Source of the DNA: Corallococcus caeni
GTDB lineage: Bacteria > Myxococcota > Myxococcia > Myxococcales > Myxococcaceae
Direction of reading: 5' to 3'
Length of the DNA: 64,000 bases
Assembly: GCF_036245865.1 (NCBI RefSeq)
Contig: NZ_BTTW01000002.1
Location: forward strand, 558,001-622,000
Shown here: positions 17,652-26,610 of the stretch, piece by piece
Layout of the letters: each line of letters opens with the position of its first letter
Position numbering within the stretch: the first letter of the stretch is position 1
The notes under the pieces: model-generated
What the model saw: only the letters and a program-made list of their open reading frames with translations
The model's database searches: none
Told to the model about the DNA's origin: nothing
Program-made: the position numbers and the translations under genes

Positions 17652-18386
17652 ATGATTGAAGCCAGGAACCTGCACAAGCGCTTCGGCTCCGTGACGGCCG
17701 TGCACGACGTGTCCTTCACCGCGGAGGACGGCGTCATCACGGGCCTCTTGGGCCCCAACGGCGCGGGCAAGACGACGACGCTGCGAATGCTCTACACGCT
17801 GGTGCGCCCGGATGGCGGCACCGCCACCGTGGACGGCGTGGACGTGGCCCAGAAGCCGGAGGTGGCCCGCAGGGCCCTGGGCGTGCTGCCCGACGCGCGC
17901 GGCCTCTACCCGCGCCTCACCGCGCGCGAACACGCGCGGTACTTCGGCGAGCTGCACGGGCTGTCCGGCGCGGCGCTGGATGCGCGCGTGGAGGAGCTGG
18001 TGGAGCTGCTGGACATGAAGGACATCGCGGACCGGCGCACGGAGGGCTTCAGCCAGGGCGAGCGCGTGAAGGTGGCGCTGGCGCGCGCGTTGGTGCACGG
18101 GCCTCGCAACGTGCTGCTGGACGAGCCCACCAACGGCCTGGACGTGATGGCCACGCGGTCCGTGCGCACGCTGTTGCGCAAGCTGAAGGCGCAGGGCTGC
18201 TGCGTGGTGTTCTCCAGCCACGTGATGCAGGAGGTGGCCGCGCTGTGTGACCGCATCGTGGTGGTGGCGCGCGGGCGGGTGGTGGCGGACGGGACGGCGG
18301 ACGCGCTGCGCGCGAGCACCGGCAAGGACAGCCTGGAGGAAGCCTTCGTGAGCGTGATTGGCAGCGAGCAGGGGTTGCGCGAATGA
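17652..18386 (+). CDS. natA: ABC transporter ATP-binding protein (NatA type)
   Basis: A 244-residue ABC ATPase. Motifs: Walker A GPNGAGKTTTLRML (about 36-49), signature FSQGERVKVALARAL (Gln-Gly-Glu version), Walker B NVLLDEPTNGLD and the H-loop FSSHVMQEV. The Q-loop region reads LGVLPDARGLYPRLTARE. This sub-type pairs with permeases of the NatB/ABC-2 kind; the natA symbol is by similarity and sodium export is not shown. Its last four bases overlap the permease start (ATGA), so the two are translationally coupled. The frame can be extended upstream to 17220, but ATG 17652 begins the recognisable domain. Confidence 0.93.
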   Translation: MIEARNLHKRFGSVTAVHDVSFTAEDGVITGLLGPNGAGKTTTLRMLYTLVRPDGGTATVDGVDVAQKPEVARRALGVLPDARGLYPRLTAREHARYFGELHGLSGAALDARVEELVELLDMKDIADRRTEGFSQGERVKVALARALVHGPRNVLLDEPTNGLDVMATRSVRTLLRKLKAQGCCVVFSSHVMQEVAALCDRIVVVARGRVVADGTADALRASTGKDSLEEAFVSVIGSEQGLRE

Positions 18387-19555
18387 GGGGCCAGGTCGGG
18401 ACGGTGCTGCGCAAGGAGGTGCTCGACCACCTGCGCGACAAGCGCACGCTGGGCTCCGCGGTGATGTGGCCGCTCTTGGGCCCGCTGGTGTTCCTGGTGA
18501 TGTTCAACGTGATGGCCTCCTGGTACCGGCAGGACCGGCCGCTGGAGATGCCCGTGGTGGGCCGCGAGCACGCGCCCAGCCTGATGGCCTTCCTGGAGCG
18601 CTACGGCGCGAAGCTGTCGGAGGCCCCGAAGGACTACGAGGCGCTGGTGCAGGCCGGCAAGCTGGACGTGGTGCTGGTGGTGCCGGACGACTACGCGCAG
18701 GACTTCGCGGACGGACACACCGCCGCGGTGCGGCTGGTGGTGGACAGCTCGCGCAACAAGGCCCGCCAGTCCGTGCAGCGCGCGCAGCGGATGCTGGGCG
18801 CGTACTCGCAGCAGACCGGCAGCCAGCGCCTGTTCGCGCGCGGCGTGTCCCCGGAGCTGGCGGTGCCCGTGCGCGTGGACGAGCTGGATTTGTCCACGCC
18901 GGAGCGCACCGCGGCCACGGTGCTCACCACCATCCCGCTGTTCCTGGTGATGGCGGCGTTCGCGGGCGGCATGCAGCTGGCCAGCGACACCATGGCCGGC
19001 GAGCGCGAGCGCGGCTCGCTGGAGCCCCTCCTGCTCAACCCCGCCCCGCGCGGCGCGGTGGTGGCGGGCAAGTGGCTGGCCACCTGCGCCATGGCGGCCA
19101 CGGGCGTGCTGTTGTGTCTGGTGGGCTACTTCCTGGTGGTGAAGCGCGTGCCGCTGGAGGACCTGGGCGTGCGCGCCCGCTTCGACACGCCGGCCGCGCT
19201 GGGCATGCTGGCCGCGGTGCTGCCGCTGGTGCTGGCCGCGTCCGCCGTGCAGATGTGGGTGTCCACCTATGCACGGTCGTTCAAGGAGGCGCAGACGTAC
19301 CTGTCGCTCCTGATGGTGCTGCCCACGCTGCCCGGGATGATGCTGGCCCTGTCCCCCATCCAGACGCAGACGTGGATGTTCGCGGTGCCGGTGCTGGGGC
19401 AGGAGCTGCTCGCGGGCGAGGTGATGCGCGGCGAGTCGCTGGGGCCCGTGCCCTTCCTGCTCGCGCTCGTGTCCTGCGTGGCGGTGTCGGCGGTGGCGCT
19501 GCGCTTCACCACGCGTCTGTTGTCCCAGGAGCGCATCATCTTTGGCAGGAGCTAG
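18383..19555 (+). CDS. natB: ABC-2 type transporter permease (NatB type)
   Basis: A 390-residue integral membrane permease. One hydrophobic segment lies near the N-terminus (about 30-48), followed by a large extracytoplasmic domain (about 50-185) and a cluster of five or so membrane segments from about 186 to 380, the usual ABC-2 plan. GERERGSLEPLLLNP is the conserved cytoplasmic loop that contacts the ATPase. It overlaps natA by 4 bp. The pair would form an exporter; the substrate cannot be read from sequence. Confidence 0.92.
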   Translation: MRGQVGTVLRKEVLDHLRDKRTLGSAVMWPLLGPLVFLVMFNVMASWYRQDRPLEMPVVGREHAPSLMAFLERYGAKLSEAPKDYEALVQAGKLDVVLVVPDDYAQDFADGHTAAVRLVVDSSRNKARQSVQRAQRMLGAYSQQTGSQRLFARGVSPELAVPVRVDELDLSTPERTAATVLTTIPLFLVMAAFAGGMQLASDTMAGERERGSLEPLLLNPAPRGAVVAGKWLATCAMAATGVLLCLVGYFLVVKRVPLEDLGVRARFDTPAALGMLAAVLPLVLAASAVQMWVSTYARSFKEAQTYLSLLMVLPTLPGMMLALSPIQTQTWMFAVPVLGQELLAGEVMRGESLGPVPFLLALVSCVAVSAVALRFTTRLLSQERIIFGRS

Positions 19556-19650
19556 CGGGCAGGCGCGCGGGGTCCCGAGTGTCGTCGGGGCGCCGCTTGG
19601 CCTGCGTGTTCGCGTGACAGCGCCAGCGAAGTGCCGTCCAATGTTTCGAG

Positions 19651-20724
19651 ATGACGCTCGAGCGTGAACGAGAAGCCTTGCTGCCCTTCGCCCCGGCCTC
19701 GGTGGCCTCCACGGAAGGGGAACCGCGGTTCGGCACGTACCAGGGAGAGCTGCCGGAGGTGGACCTGCCCCGGCTGCTGGGGAAGTGGGCCCCGGGGCGC
19801 ACCACGCGGCTGCTCAAGCGCAAGCGCTGGCACTACACCTTCGTCGCCACGCAGGAGGTGGCGGCCCTCTTCGCGGTGGTGGACCTGGGCTACACGGCCA
19901 ATGCCTTCGCGGTGGCGGTGGACCTCCAGGAGAAGAGGCCCCTGTGCGACGTGAGCTTCCTGGGCGTGCCCGGGCCGCTCGCGGAGGTGAGCGACAAGCC
20001 GGGCGCGGGGCTCGTGGCGGCCTTCCGCACGCTGGGCGGGCGCATGTCCGTGAAGCGCGGCGAGTCCGACGAGCGCTACCAGGTGGAGGTGGACGTCAGC
20101 CGCATGCGCACGCAGTCGCTCCAGTCGTTCCAGTGGAACGGCGAGCTCCTGGTGGCGGGCGGCCCGCCGGCCCTCACCGTCATCGCGCCGGTGGAGGGCG
20201 ACGGCCTGGTCAACGTCACCCAGAAGCGCAGCGGCCTCCTGGCCTTCGGCAGCCTGGAGGCGGGCGGCCGGCGCTTCCGGCTGGACGGCGGCGTGGGCGG
20301 CATGGACTACACGCAGGGCTACCTGGCGCGGCACACCGCCTGGCGCTGGGCCTTCGCGGCCGGACGGCTGGCGGACGGCACGCCCGTGGGACTCAACCTG
20401 GTGGAGGGCTTCAACGAGGGCGCCACCCAGGCCAACGAGAACGCCGTCTGGCTGGGCGACCGGCTCTATCCGGTAGGCCGCGCGCGCTTCGAGTACGACG
20501 CGAAGGAGCTGCTGGACCCGTGGCGCCTGACGACGGAGGACGGCGCCGTGGACCTGCGCTTCAAGCCCATCTACGTGCACCGCGAGGAGCGCAACCTGCG
20601 CCTCGTCGTGAGCCACTTCGCCCAGCCCGTGGGCTTCTTCGAGGGCACCCTGCGCGTGGGCGGCCAGGAGCTGAAGCTGTCCAACGTCCCCGGCGTCACC
20701 GAGGACCAGGACATGCTCTGGTAG
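19651..20724 (+). CDS. DUF2804-family protein
   Basis: A 357-residue protein matching the DUF2804 layout: an N-terminal segment with GTYQGELPEV, then LLKRKRWHYTFVAT, a central beta-rich core, and DYTQGYLARHTAWRWAF with GLNLVEGF near residues 215-250. It closes with the strand YVHREERNLRLVVSHFAQPVGFFEG. It lacks a signal peptide. The fold resembles hydroxyneurosporene-dehydratase/lipocalin-like beta barrels, but no activity is known to me. It appears monocistronic, with about 95 bp on either side. Confidence 0.85.
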   Translation: MTLEREREALLPFAPASVASTEGEPRFGTYQGELPEVDLPRLLGKWAPGRTTRLLKRKRWHYTFVATQEVAALFAVVDLGYTANAFAVAVDLQEKRPLCDVSFLGVPGPLAEVSDKPGAGLVAAFRTLGGRMSVKRGESDERYQVEVDVSRMRTQSLQSFQWNGELLVAGGPPALTVIAPVEGDGLVNVTQKRSGLLAFGSLEAGGRRFRLDGGVGGMDYTQGYLARHTAWRWAFAAGRLADGTPVGLNLVEGFNEGATQANENAVWLGDRLYPVGRARFEYDAKELLDPWRLTTEDGAVDLRFKPIYVHREERNLRLVVSHFAQPVGFFEGTLRVGGQELKLSNVPGVTEDQDMLW

Positions 20725-20823
20725 GTGCGGTTCTCCTGGACGGCCTGATTCGCGGGGAGGTCCAGGGTTGTCTGTGACCCGGTGCTTTGCCAGTGTGAGC
20801 GCACTTCACCTGGAGAGCACCGC

Positions 20824-22206
20824 ATGTCCGTCCGAGGAACTGGCGTCGCGTTGGGCTGTGTCGTGGGTCTGGTCACCAGCGCGTGTGGTTCCGACCCTGC
20901 GCCCGCGCAGCAGCGGGAGATTGGCACGGGGCTGGCGCTGGAGGGTGACGCCGTGCGCGTCGTCTACGGCAATGGGCCGGGCACGGCGGTGGAGGGGAAT
21001 GATCCGCGCCTGGCCGCCGCGGGGCAGGGCATCCGCAACGGGACGGAGCCGCAGGACGCGTCGTTCGCGGTGGCGGGCACGGGGCAGGTGCGCGGTCGGC
21101 TGACGGCGAACGCGGAGGTGTTCCAGGACGTGAGCGCGTCCGCGAAGGACACGGTGCCGCTGTTGCGCGTGCGGAACACCGTGTCCGGAACCAACGAGCC
21201 CACGTGGGACAACTACCGGGTCTTCACGGTGGACTCCGCGGGCGGGCTGCTCGCGCGCGGTGAGCAGGGGGTTGGCAACATCCCCATGACGGGCGCCGGG
21301 GACCGGATGATGTGGCACCCGTTCAAGGCGGCCTTCCGCGTGGGCCACGCCGACACGGAGTGGGACGAGGCAAACATCGGCTTCGTGTCCGTGGCGGGCG
21401 GCAGCAAGACGCTGGCCAGCGCGTACGGCTCCGTCGCGTTCGGCGACCAGTGCACGGCGTCCGCCACGGTCGCGGTGTGCATGGGCTCCAGCAACAAGGC
21501 CACCGGGACCGCGTCCTTCGCCGTCGGCGCCTCCACCACCGCGAGCGGCTTCTCCTCCGTGGCGGCGGGCTACACCAACGTGGCCTCGGGGCAGGGGGCG
21601 GTGGCGCTGGGGTACCGCACCAACGCGGACGCGGACTACTCGACGGCGCTGGGGCAGCGCGCGGGCTCCGGTGGCTTCAGCGGGTCCTTCATCTGGGCGG
21701 ACCAGTCCACCACCTCCGGCGTGGTGACGAACACGGCGAGCAACCAGTTCATGGCGCGCGCGTCCGGTGGGTTCCGCTTCCGCACGAGCAGCAACCTCAC
21801 CACCGGCTGCGACCTGCCGGCGGGCTCGGGCGCGTTCAGCTGCACGTCGGACCGGACCACGAAGGAGGACTTCCGCCGCGTGGACGCGGAGGCCGTGCTG
21901 GCGAAGGTGGCCGCGATGCCGGTGGAGAGCTGGCGCTACAAGGCGGAGGCGGACGGCGTGCGCCACGTGGGCCCGGTGGCGCAGGACTTCCGCGCGGCGT
22001 TCGGCCTGGGCACGGATGACAAGAGCATCGGCCTGCTGGACATCGACGGCGTGAACATGGTGGCCATCCAGGCGCTGGCGCGGCGCACGGAGGAGCTGAA
22101 CGCGAAGAGCGCGGAGGTGGACGCGCTCAAGGCGCAGATGGCGGAGCTCCAGCGCAGCCTGTCGCGTCTGGAGGCGGCCGTGCACGCGAAGGGTTCGAAA
22201 CCCTGA
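20824..22206 (+). CDS. Lipoprotein with YadA-like head repeats and C-terminal S74 intramolecular chaperone
   Basis: A 460-residue lipoprotein. The start at 20824 follows CTGGAGAGC and gives a type II signal ending VTSACGSD. The middle (about 200-310) is built of short Ala/Gly/Ser repeats such as TASFAVGASTTASGFSSVAA and GQGAVALGYRTNADADYSTA, typical of trimeric autotransporter heads. The C-terminal part begins SDRTTKEDFRRVD and continues to VAQDFRAAFGLGTDD and NMVAIQAL, which is the S74 chaperone domain of phage tail spikes, with the Ser-Lys pair of the self-cleavage site. A heptad-rich coiled coil closes the protein. It is likely a trimeric surface fibre whose C-terminal chaperone is cut off after folding. 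Confidence 0.87.
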   Translation: MSVRGTGVALGCVVGLVTSACGSDPAPAQQREIGTGLALEGDAVRVVYGNGPGTAVEGNDPRLAAAGQGIRNGTEPQDASFAVAGTGQVRGRLTANAEVFQDVSASAKDTVPLLRVRNTVSGTNEPTWDNYRVFTVDSAGGLLARGEQGVGNIPMTGAGDRMMWHPFKAAFRVGHADTEWDEANIGFVSVAGGSKTLASAYGSVAFGDQCTASATVAVCMGSSNKATGTASFAVGASTTASGFSSVAAGYTNVASGQGAVALGYRTNADADYSTALGQRAGSGGFSGSFIWADQSTTSGVVTNTASNQFMARASGGFRFRTSSNLTTGCDLPAGSGAFSCTSDRTTKEDFRRVDAEAVLAKVAAMPVESWRYKAEADGVRHVGPVAQDFRAAFGLGTDDKSIGLLDIDGVNMVAIQALARRTEELNAKSAEVDALKAQMAELQRSLSRLEAAVHAKGSKP

Positions 22207-22287
22207 GCGCCGGGGAGGTTCATGGATGCCCGGGGGCGCGGTGTAGGCTTTCGCGCCCGTGGTTTCGCCTGAGGAGGACTCCGCGCC

Positions 22288-23361
22288 ATGTCCTGCCCGC
22301 ACTGTGGTCAGCCGCTCCCTGAAGGCCTGTCGTCGCGGACGTGTCCCCACTGCGGCGGGGACGTGAACGCGCCCGGGTCGCCGGTGATGGACGAGGTGGC
22401 GGACAAGGCCCAGAAGGCGGCGGACTCGGCGGGCCGCGCGGTGCAGGACGTGCTGGACGACCCGAGGCTGCGCGAGCGACTGCCGGGAGGTTCGCTGCCG
22501 CTGCTCGGCTCCGGACTGGTGGCGGCGGCGGTGGTGGTGCCCGTGCTGCCCTTCTTCGACGGCGGGCTGGGGCTGCCGTGGGCGGTGCTGATGCTGGTGG
22601 GCAGCGGCATGCTGGGCGCGCGCGAGTGGGTGGCCGCGGGCCGGAAGCTGCCCCCCGCGCTGGCGCCGGCGGCGACGTGGGCCGCGCATCCGGCGTTCCT
22701 GCCGATGTTCACCGCGCTCACCGTGACGCAGGCGTTCCTGTCGCTGGGGCTGGGCGTGGCGCCGCTGTTGTGGGTGCTGGCGGCGGTGGTGCTGGGCTTC
22801 GTGCAGTGGCGGGCGTTCAAGGCGTCGTCGCTGGCGGAGCCGTCGCTCCCCCGTCGGCCCTCGGACGTGCGGCTGAAGCGGTGGGTGTTCGCGGGCGTGG
22901 CCGCGTGCGCGCTGGGGCTGCTGCTGCCGTGGAGTTCGGCGTGGACGGGCTCGCTGGTGCCCACGGCGCACCTGCAGCGCGAGCGCACCATCACCATCGA
23001 CGACAACTTCGGCCAGGAGATCGAGGACCACGACACGTGGAGGTTCAACGCGCTGGTGTTCCCGTCCTCCGTGCCGGGGGCGGGGACGGGGCGCGGCCGG
23101 CTGGGCGCGACGGGCGTGGTGCTGGGGCTGCTGGCGCTGGGCGTGCTGGGGTCGGTGCGGCGCGCGCGGGAGGCGCTGCCTCCGGTGGTGCCGGTGGTGC
23201 TCGCGGGCCTCATCACCGTGTGGGCGCTGACGGGCCTGTCCTCGCGGCCCGGGCCGTGGCTGTTCCTCCTGGGCATCCTCGCGGTGGACGTGGCGGTGGC
23301 GCGCGAGTGGCAGGGGCCCCGCGGCGCGGTGCCTCCGGGGCAGCCGCCCGCGTCAGCGTGA
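22288..23361 (+). CDS. Zinc-ribbon membrane protein, hypothetical
   Basis: A 357-residue protein. The start at 22288 follows GAGGAGG. Two CxxC knuckles at the N-terminus (MSCPHCGQPLPEG and RTCPHCGGDV) form a zinc ribbon. An amphipathic stretch follows (EVADKAQKAADSAGRAVQDV), then seven or eight membrane segments between about residues 70 and 345. A soluble loop at about 225-260 (ITIDDNFGQEIEDHDTW) separates two membrane blocks. No catalytic motif is visible. Its last 9 bases overlap the end of the convergent aldolase-like gene. Confidence 0.75.
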   Translation: MSCPHCGQPLPEGLSSRTCPHCGGDVNAPGSPVMDEVADKAQKAADSAGRAVQDVLDDPRLRERLPGGSLPLLGSGLVAAAVVVPVLPFFDGGLGLPWAVLMLVGSGMLGAREWVAAGRKLPPALAPAATWAAHPAFLPMFTALTVTQAFLSLGLGVAPLLWVLAAVVLGFVQWRAFKASSLAEPSLPRRPSDVRLKRWVFAGVAACALGLLLPWSSAWTGSLVPTAHLQRERTITIDDNFGQEIEDHDTWRFNALVFPSSVPGAGTGRGRLGATGVVLGLLALGVLGSVRRAREALPPVVPVVLAGLITVWALTGLSSRPGPWLFLLGILAVDVAVAREWQGPRGAVPPGQPPASA

Positions 23362-24711
23362 CGCGTCCGCGCGGCCCTGGACGATGGCGCGGAAGGAGCG
23401 GCTGCGCAGCTCCTCCAGCGTCAGGCCGGTGGCGCGGGCCTCCTCTTCCGTGAGGGCCCCACAGGCGAGCCCGCGCAGGAAGAAGTTGAGCAGCCCCTGG
23501 CCGGTGGCGGCGTCGTCGAACACGTCGCCCAGCAGGGTGGCCTGGGCGGCCTTGTCCACGAAGGCCTTGAGGCGCTGGGACGCGGGCTCCAGGCCCTCCA
23601 GGAAGAAGGCGTAGACGGCGGCGTAGCGCACGGGGAGCTGGGCGGGGTGCAGGTCCCAGCCCTGGTAGTAGCCGCGCTCCAGCGAGTGGCGCGTGTGCCG
23701 GTACGCCACCTGCCACGCGCGGTGCACGGCGTCGGTGTTCTCGCGCAGCTGCGTGGGGAGCAGCGCGGTGTCGCCCTGCTTGCGGTGGGGGCCCACGGGC
23801 ATGACGTTGGTGGCGCCGTCGGACAGGCGCACGCCGCTGCCCGCGAGGAGCACCTGCACGGTGTCGCGCAGATAATCGCAGGCGGGGTGGAGCATGTGCT
23901 GCATGTGCGCGCTGACGTCCAGGGCGGCGGTGTAGTCGTAGACGCCCAGGTGCACGTGGGAGCAGCGGCCCTCGCCGGCCTCCACCAGCGAGCGCAGGTG
24001 GGGCCGGCCGCGCGCGTCGAAGAGGGCCTGGGGCGTCTCCACCATCAGCTCCAGCGAGAGCGCGCCGGGGGGCAGGTGGTGGGCGGATTCCAGCTCCGAC
24101 AGCAGCTTCGCCAGGGCGGTCACCTGTTCGGGCACGGTGACCTTGGGCAGGGTGACGACGAAGGACGGCGGCAATCTGCCACCGGATTGCTCCAGCAGCG
24201 TGGTGACGAAGAGGTCCAGGGTGCGCGAGGCGCGGGCGTAGAGCTCTTCCGTGAAGGACTTCACGCGGATGCCGATGAACGGCGGGAGCGAGCCCTGCTC
24301 CAGGCCCCGAGCCACCTCCGTGGCGGCGGCGACGGCGTGGGCGTCTTCTTCGGTGTCGGGGCGGTGGCCGTAGCCGTCCTCGAAGTCGATGCGGAAGTCC
24401 TCCACGGGCTCGCGCTGGAGCTTGTCCACGACGCGGTCATGGACGCGCTGGGCGAAGCCGCCGCGCTGGGGCAGGCCCAGGCCATGGGCGAGCTGGGAGC
24501 CGTCGGCGGCGTGGTCGCGCAGCGCCGCGAGCGCCAGGTCCCCCATCTTCCGCGCGGTGCCCGCGCGGAAGAGGTGGGCGCCGCCGTAGACGGTGTGCAC
24601 GGGCTGGCGCCGATTGGAGTCGCCCGGGTACGCATGGGCGAACGCCACGTTGGCGCGGCGCAGGGCCTCACGGGAGGCGGCGGAGGCTTCGGGCGTGAGC
24701 GTGGTCTTCAT
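23353..24711 (-). CDS. CitE/HpcH-like aldolase-fold protein (DUF6986)
   Basis: A 452-residue protein of the DUF6986 type, a TIM-barrel relative of citrate lyase beta subunit and HpcH/HpaI aldolases. Supporting parts are FRIDFEDGYGHRPDTEED (the family's metal/substrate region), IGIRVKSF, LELMVETPQALFDARGRPHL with the metal-binding Glu, and CSHVHLGVYDYTA. These enzymes usually cleave or form C-C bonds of CoA esters or small oxo-acids; the substrate is unknown here. Its ATG overlaps the TOPRIM gene stop by 4 bp (ATGA), making it the last gene of a tightly coupled three-gene unit, which is unexpected for a metabolic enzyme next to a possible defence pair. Confidence 0.83.
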   Translation of the reverse strand: MKTTLTPEASAASREALRRANVAFAHAYPGDSNRRQPVHTVYGGAHLFRAGTARKMGDLALAALRDHAADGSQLAHGLGLPQRGGFAQRVHDRVVDKLQREPVEDFRIDFEDGYGHRPDTEEDAHAVAAATEVARGLEQGSLPPFIGIRVKSFTEELYARASRTLDLFVTTLLEQSGGRLPPSFVVTLPKVTVPEQVTALAKLLSELESAHHLPPGALSLELMVETPQALFDARGRPHLRSLVEAGEGRCSHVHLGVYDYTAALDVSAHMQHMLHPACDYLRDTVQVLLAGSGVRLSDGATNVMPVGPHRKQGDTALLPTQLRENTDAVHRAWQVAYRHTRHSLERGYYQGWDLHPAQLPVRYAAVYAFFLEGLEPASQRLKAFVDKAAQATLLGDVFDDAATGQGLLNFFLRGLACGALTEEEARATGLTLEELRSRSFRAIVQGRADASR

Positions 24712-25355
24712 GGGGTGGGGGCTTCCGGAGCGGGGATGAACAGGCGCCGCATCCAGGTCACGAAGCGCTGGGCGAGTTCGTGGTTGGCTTGGAGGTAGTG
24801 CTTGGCCACGGCCTGACCGAGAGGCGTGCCGGGTTCTTGCTGCCAGGCGAGCCAGGTGTGGATGGCGGCCTTGGAACGGTAGGTGGGCTTGAAGCGGCGC
24901 TCGGGAAGGGCGTCCAGGGCCGTGAAGGCCGCGGGCAGGAGTGGGTCTTCCTGCGTGACGAGCTGCTGGAGGAAGTCCTCCAGGATTCCGGTGAGCTGGT
25001 TGTCCGGCATCATCCAGATGCCGATACGCGGCAGCGTGCCTTGAGCGGGGATGATCATGCCGGCTGCTTCGGGCTGCCCTGGCAGTTGGGTGTAGCCGGA
25101 GTGCTCGAGCACGTCGCGGAGGGATTGCCAGCGGTGGGCAAGGTCTTCATCCGCGTCGACAACGACGCCGATGGTCTTCACGCCGGGAACACGCGGACGG
25201 ACCTTCAAGTCGTCGCGCAGCCGCTCGTAACCGTCCTTGGCCTCAACGGCGAAGTGTTGCTTGTTGTCGAGCTTGTGGTGGTTGCAGAGGTGGTAGACGA
25301 CCTCGCGGTCCTCCGCACCTTCGACCAGGAGGATCCGCTCTGGCTTGGGCGGCAT
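24708..25355 (-). CDS. TOPRIM-like protein (DUF3226 type), partner of AAA ATPase
   Basis: A 215-residue protein with a TOPRIM-like N-terminus: ILLVEGAEDREVV with Glu12, and IGVVVDADED with the Asp67-x-Asp69 pair expected to bind Mg2+. This fits DUF3226, whose members sit beside AAA ATPases and resemble the nuclease half of OLD-family enzymes. The C-terminal half (LTGILEDFLQQLVTQEDPLL, then SKAAIHTWLAWQQEPGTPLG) is helical and conserved-looking in this family. The start codon overlaps the ATPase stop (TGATG), so the two are co-translated. A nuclease role, possibly in anti-phage defence, is inference from context. Confidence 0.85.
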   Translation of the reverse strand: MPPKPERILLVEGAEDREVVYHLCNHHKLDNKQHFAVEAKDGYERLRDDLKVRPRVPGVKTIGVVVDADEDLAHRWQSLRDVLEHSGYTQLPGQPEAAGMIIPAQGTLPRIGIWMMPDNQLTGILEDFLQQLVTQEDPLLPAAFTALDALPERRFKPTYRSKAAIHTWLAWQQEPGTPLGQAVAKHYLQANHELAQRFVTWMRRLFIPAPEAPTP

Positions 25356-26476
25356 CAGCGGACCTCGATGGATTCCCGGGTGATGATCTCCAGGTCGCCC
25401 TCGTTGAAGACAGTGGCTTTGATGTCGCCATCCGTCTGGGCGAGGCTGATCAGCATTCCGTCCTCGGGATGGGAGGACGCTGCCTTCTGGAAGGCAGAGA
25501 TGCAGTCCCAGCTGTGCGTGGTGGCGAAGACCTGCACGTTGAGCTGACTGGCGGCCTCGAAGATGAACCGCCAGAGCTGTTCTTGGGCCGAGTAGTGGAC
25601 GCCGTTCTCCACTTCGTCGATCAGGAACAGTCCATCCCTGGCGCTTACGAGGCTCAGCGCGAGTTCGAAGATGCGGTTCATCCCGTCGCCCATGCTGTGA
25701 AGGGGCTCGGGGGTAGAGCGAGTCTTCCTGACGATGAGCGCGTAACGCACCCCTTGCTGTCTGGGGTCTTCAACGAGAGAAACGCGCTCGATATCTGGAG
25801 CGATGATCCGCAAAGCCTGAAGTGTGGACTGCTCATTCGCAGTCAGGACGATGCTGTCCCAAAGTGCCCCGATGCTTATCCGATCAATCCCCCTGGCAGG
25901 TAGATAGCCACAAGTCAGGACGTTTGTTGTTTCATGGCGCGATTCCCAATAGCGCATGGCCGTAGCTTCGCTAGATGGGATACTGCCGATTGTGAGAGGA
26001 AAGAAATGCTGGACGGCAGTGCCTCCTACGCTCACCCGCCAGACTTCTTCGCTTTCTTGGGCTTTGCCTTCGGGACGGACCTGAGTGGAGGAAGGCTCCT
26101 CGGTGGGTTTTTTGAGAACTATTGGGTTGATGTGAAGTTGCTTCTCTTTGTCCGAGGGACCCAGGTGGATGGATGCGTGCCTGCCCGGCGATATGGGCTG
26201 GAAGAAGATGCGCTCAATATCAATCTGCGCAGAAGTCTTCTCGCGGGGTGATCCTCGGCGGATTTCCTGGCGGCGTTCCAGCAGCTCCCGAATCTCCCAC
26301 GGAGCTTCTGAACCCGCCGCATAGACCTTGAGTGCCTCCAGGACCGTGGTCTTCCCCACGTTGTTCTTGCCGACGATCAGATTGACGCGGCCCAGGCGCG
26401 GAATCTCCAGGTCCCTGAACGCTCGGAACCCCTGGATGCGGAACGAGGGGAGGAGGGGAGCGGAAGGGGGCGGCAT
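25355..26476 (-). CDS. AAA family ATPase (OLD/RecF-like, AAA_15/21 type)
   Basis: A 373-residue ABC-class ATPase. Walker A GKNNVGKT is at 36-43, preceded by the RecF-like opening FRIQGFRAFRDLEIP. A signature-like SMGDGMNR is at 261-268, Walker B FLIDEVENG at 284-292, and the H-loop ATTHSWDC at 318-325. The ATG at 26476 has AGGA ten bases upstream; a GTG at 26497 is the alternative. It is the first gene of a unit overlapping a TOPRIM gene, the arrangement of split OLD-like and PARIS-like defence systems. Base composition is odd: by hand count 26101-26160 is 28/60 GC against 48/60 at 26641-26700, suggesting acquisition. Confidence 0.88.
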   Translation of the reverse strand: MPPPSAPLLPSFRIQGFRAFRDLEIPRLGRVNLIVGKNNVGKTTVLEALKVYAAGSEAPWEIRELLERRQEIRRGSPREKTSAQIDIERIFFQPISPGRHASIHLGPSDKEKQLHINPIVLKKPTEEPSSTQVRPEGKAQESEEVWRVSVGGTAVQHFFPLTIGSIPSSEATAMRYWESRHETTNVLTCGYLPARGIDRISIGALWDSIVLTANEQSTLQALRIIAPDIERVSLVEDPRQQGVRYALIVRKTRSTPEPLHSMGDGMNRIFELALSLVSARDGLFLIDEVENGVHYSAQEQLWRFIFEAASQLNVQVFATTHSWDCISAFQKAASSHPEDGMLISLAQTDGDIKATVFNEGDLEIITRESIEVR

Positions 26477-26517
26477 GGCAGCGGTGTCCTGGCGCACGGG
26501 TGGGCCCCGAGCAATGC

Positions 26518-26538
26518 GCCTCGGGTGAGCCCCGAGGC
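26518..26538 (-). terminator. Possible terminator hairpin after pepN
   Basis: GCCTCGGG (26518-26525) pairs perfectly with CCCGAGGC (26531-26538) around a 5-base loop. It lies 73 bp past the pepN stop and 42 bp before the ATPase start, so it could separate the two minus-strand units. There is no T tract. Confidence 0.35.
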
Positions 26539-26610
26539 ATCTCGAACCATCCCCAGAACCCCCCGGCCGCGCAACTTCCAGATGCGCGGCCGGAGGCGTC
26601 CTTCAGGGCC

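Noticed and set aside
20824-22206. Prophage remnant indicated by the S74 domain
   Set aside because: There is a lipoprotein signal, and no integrase, capsid, tail or lysis genes lie nearby; base composition is normal.
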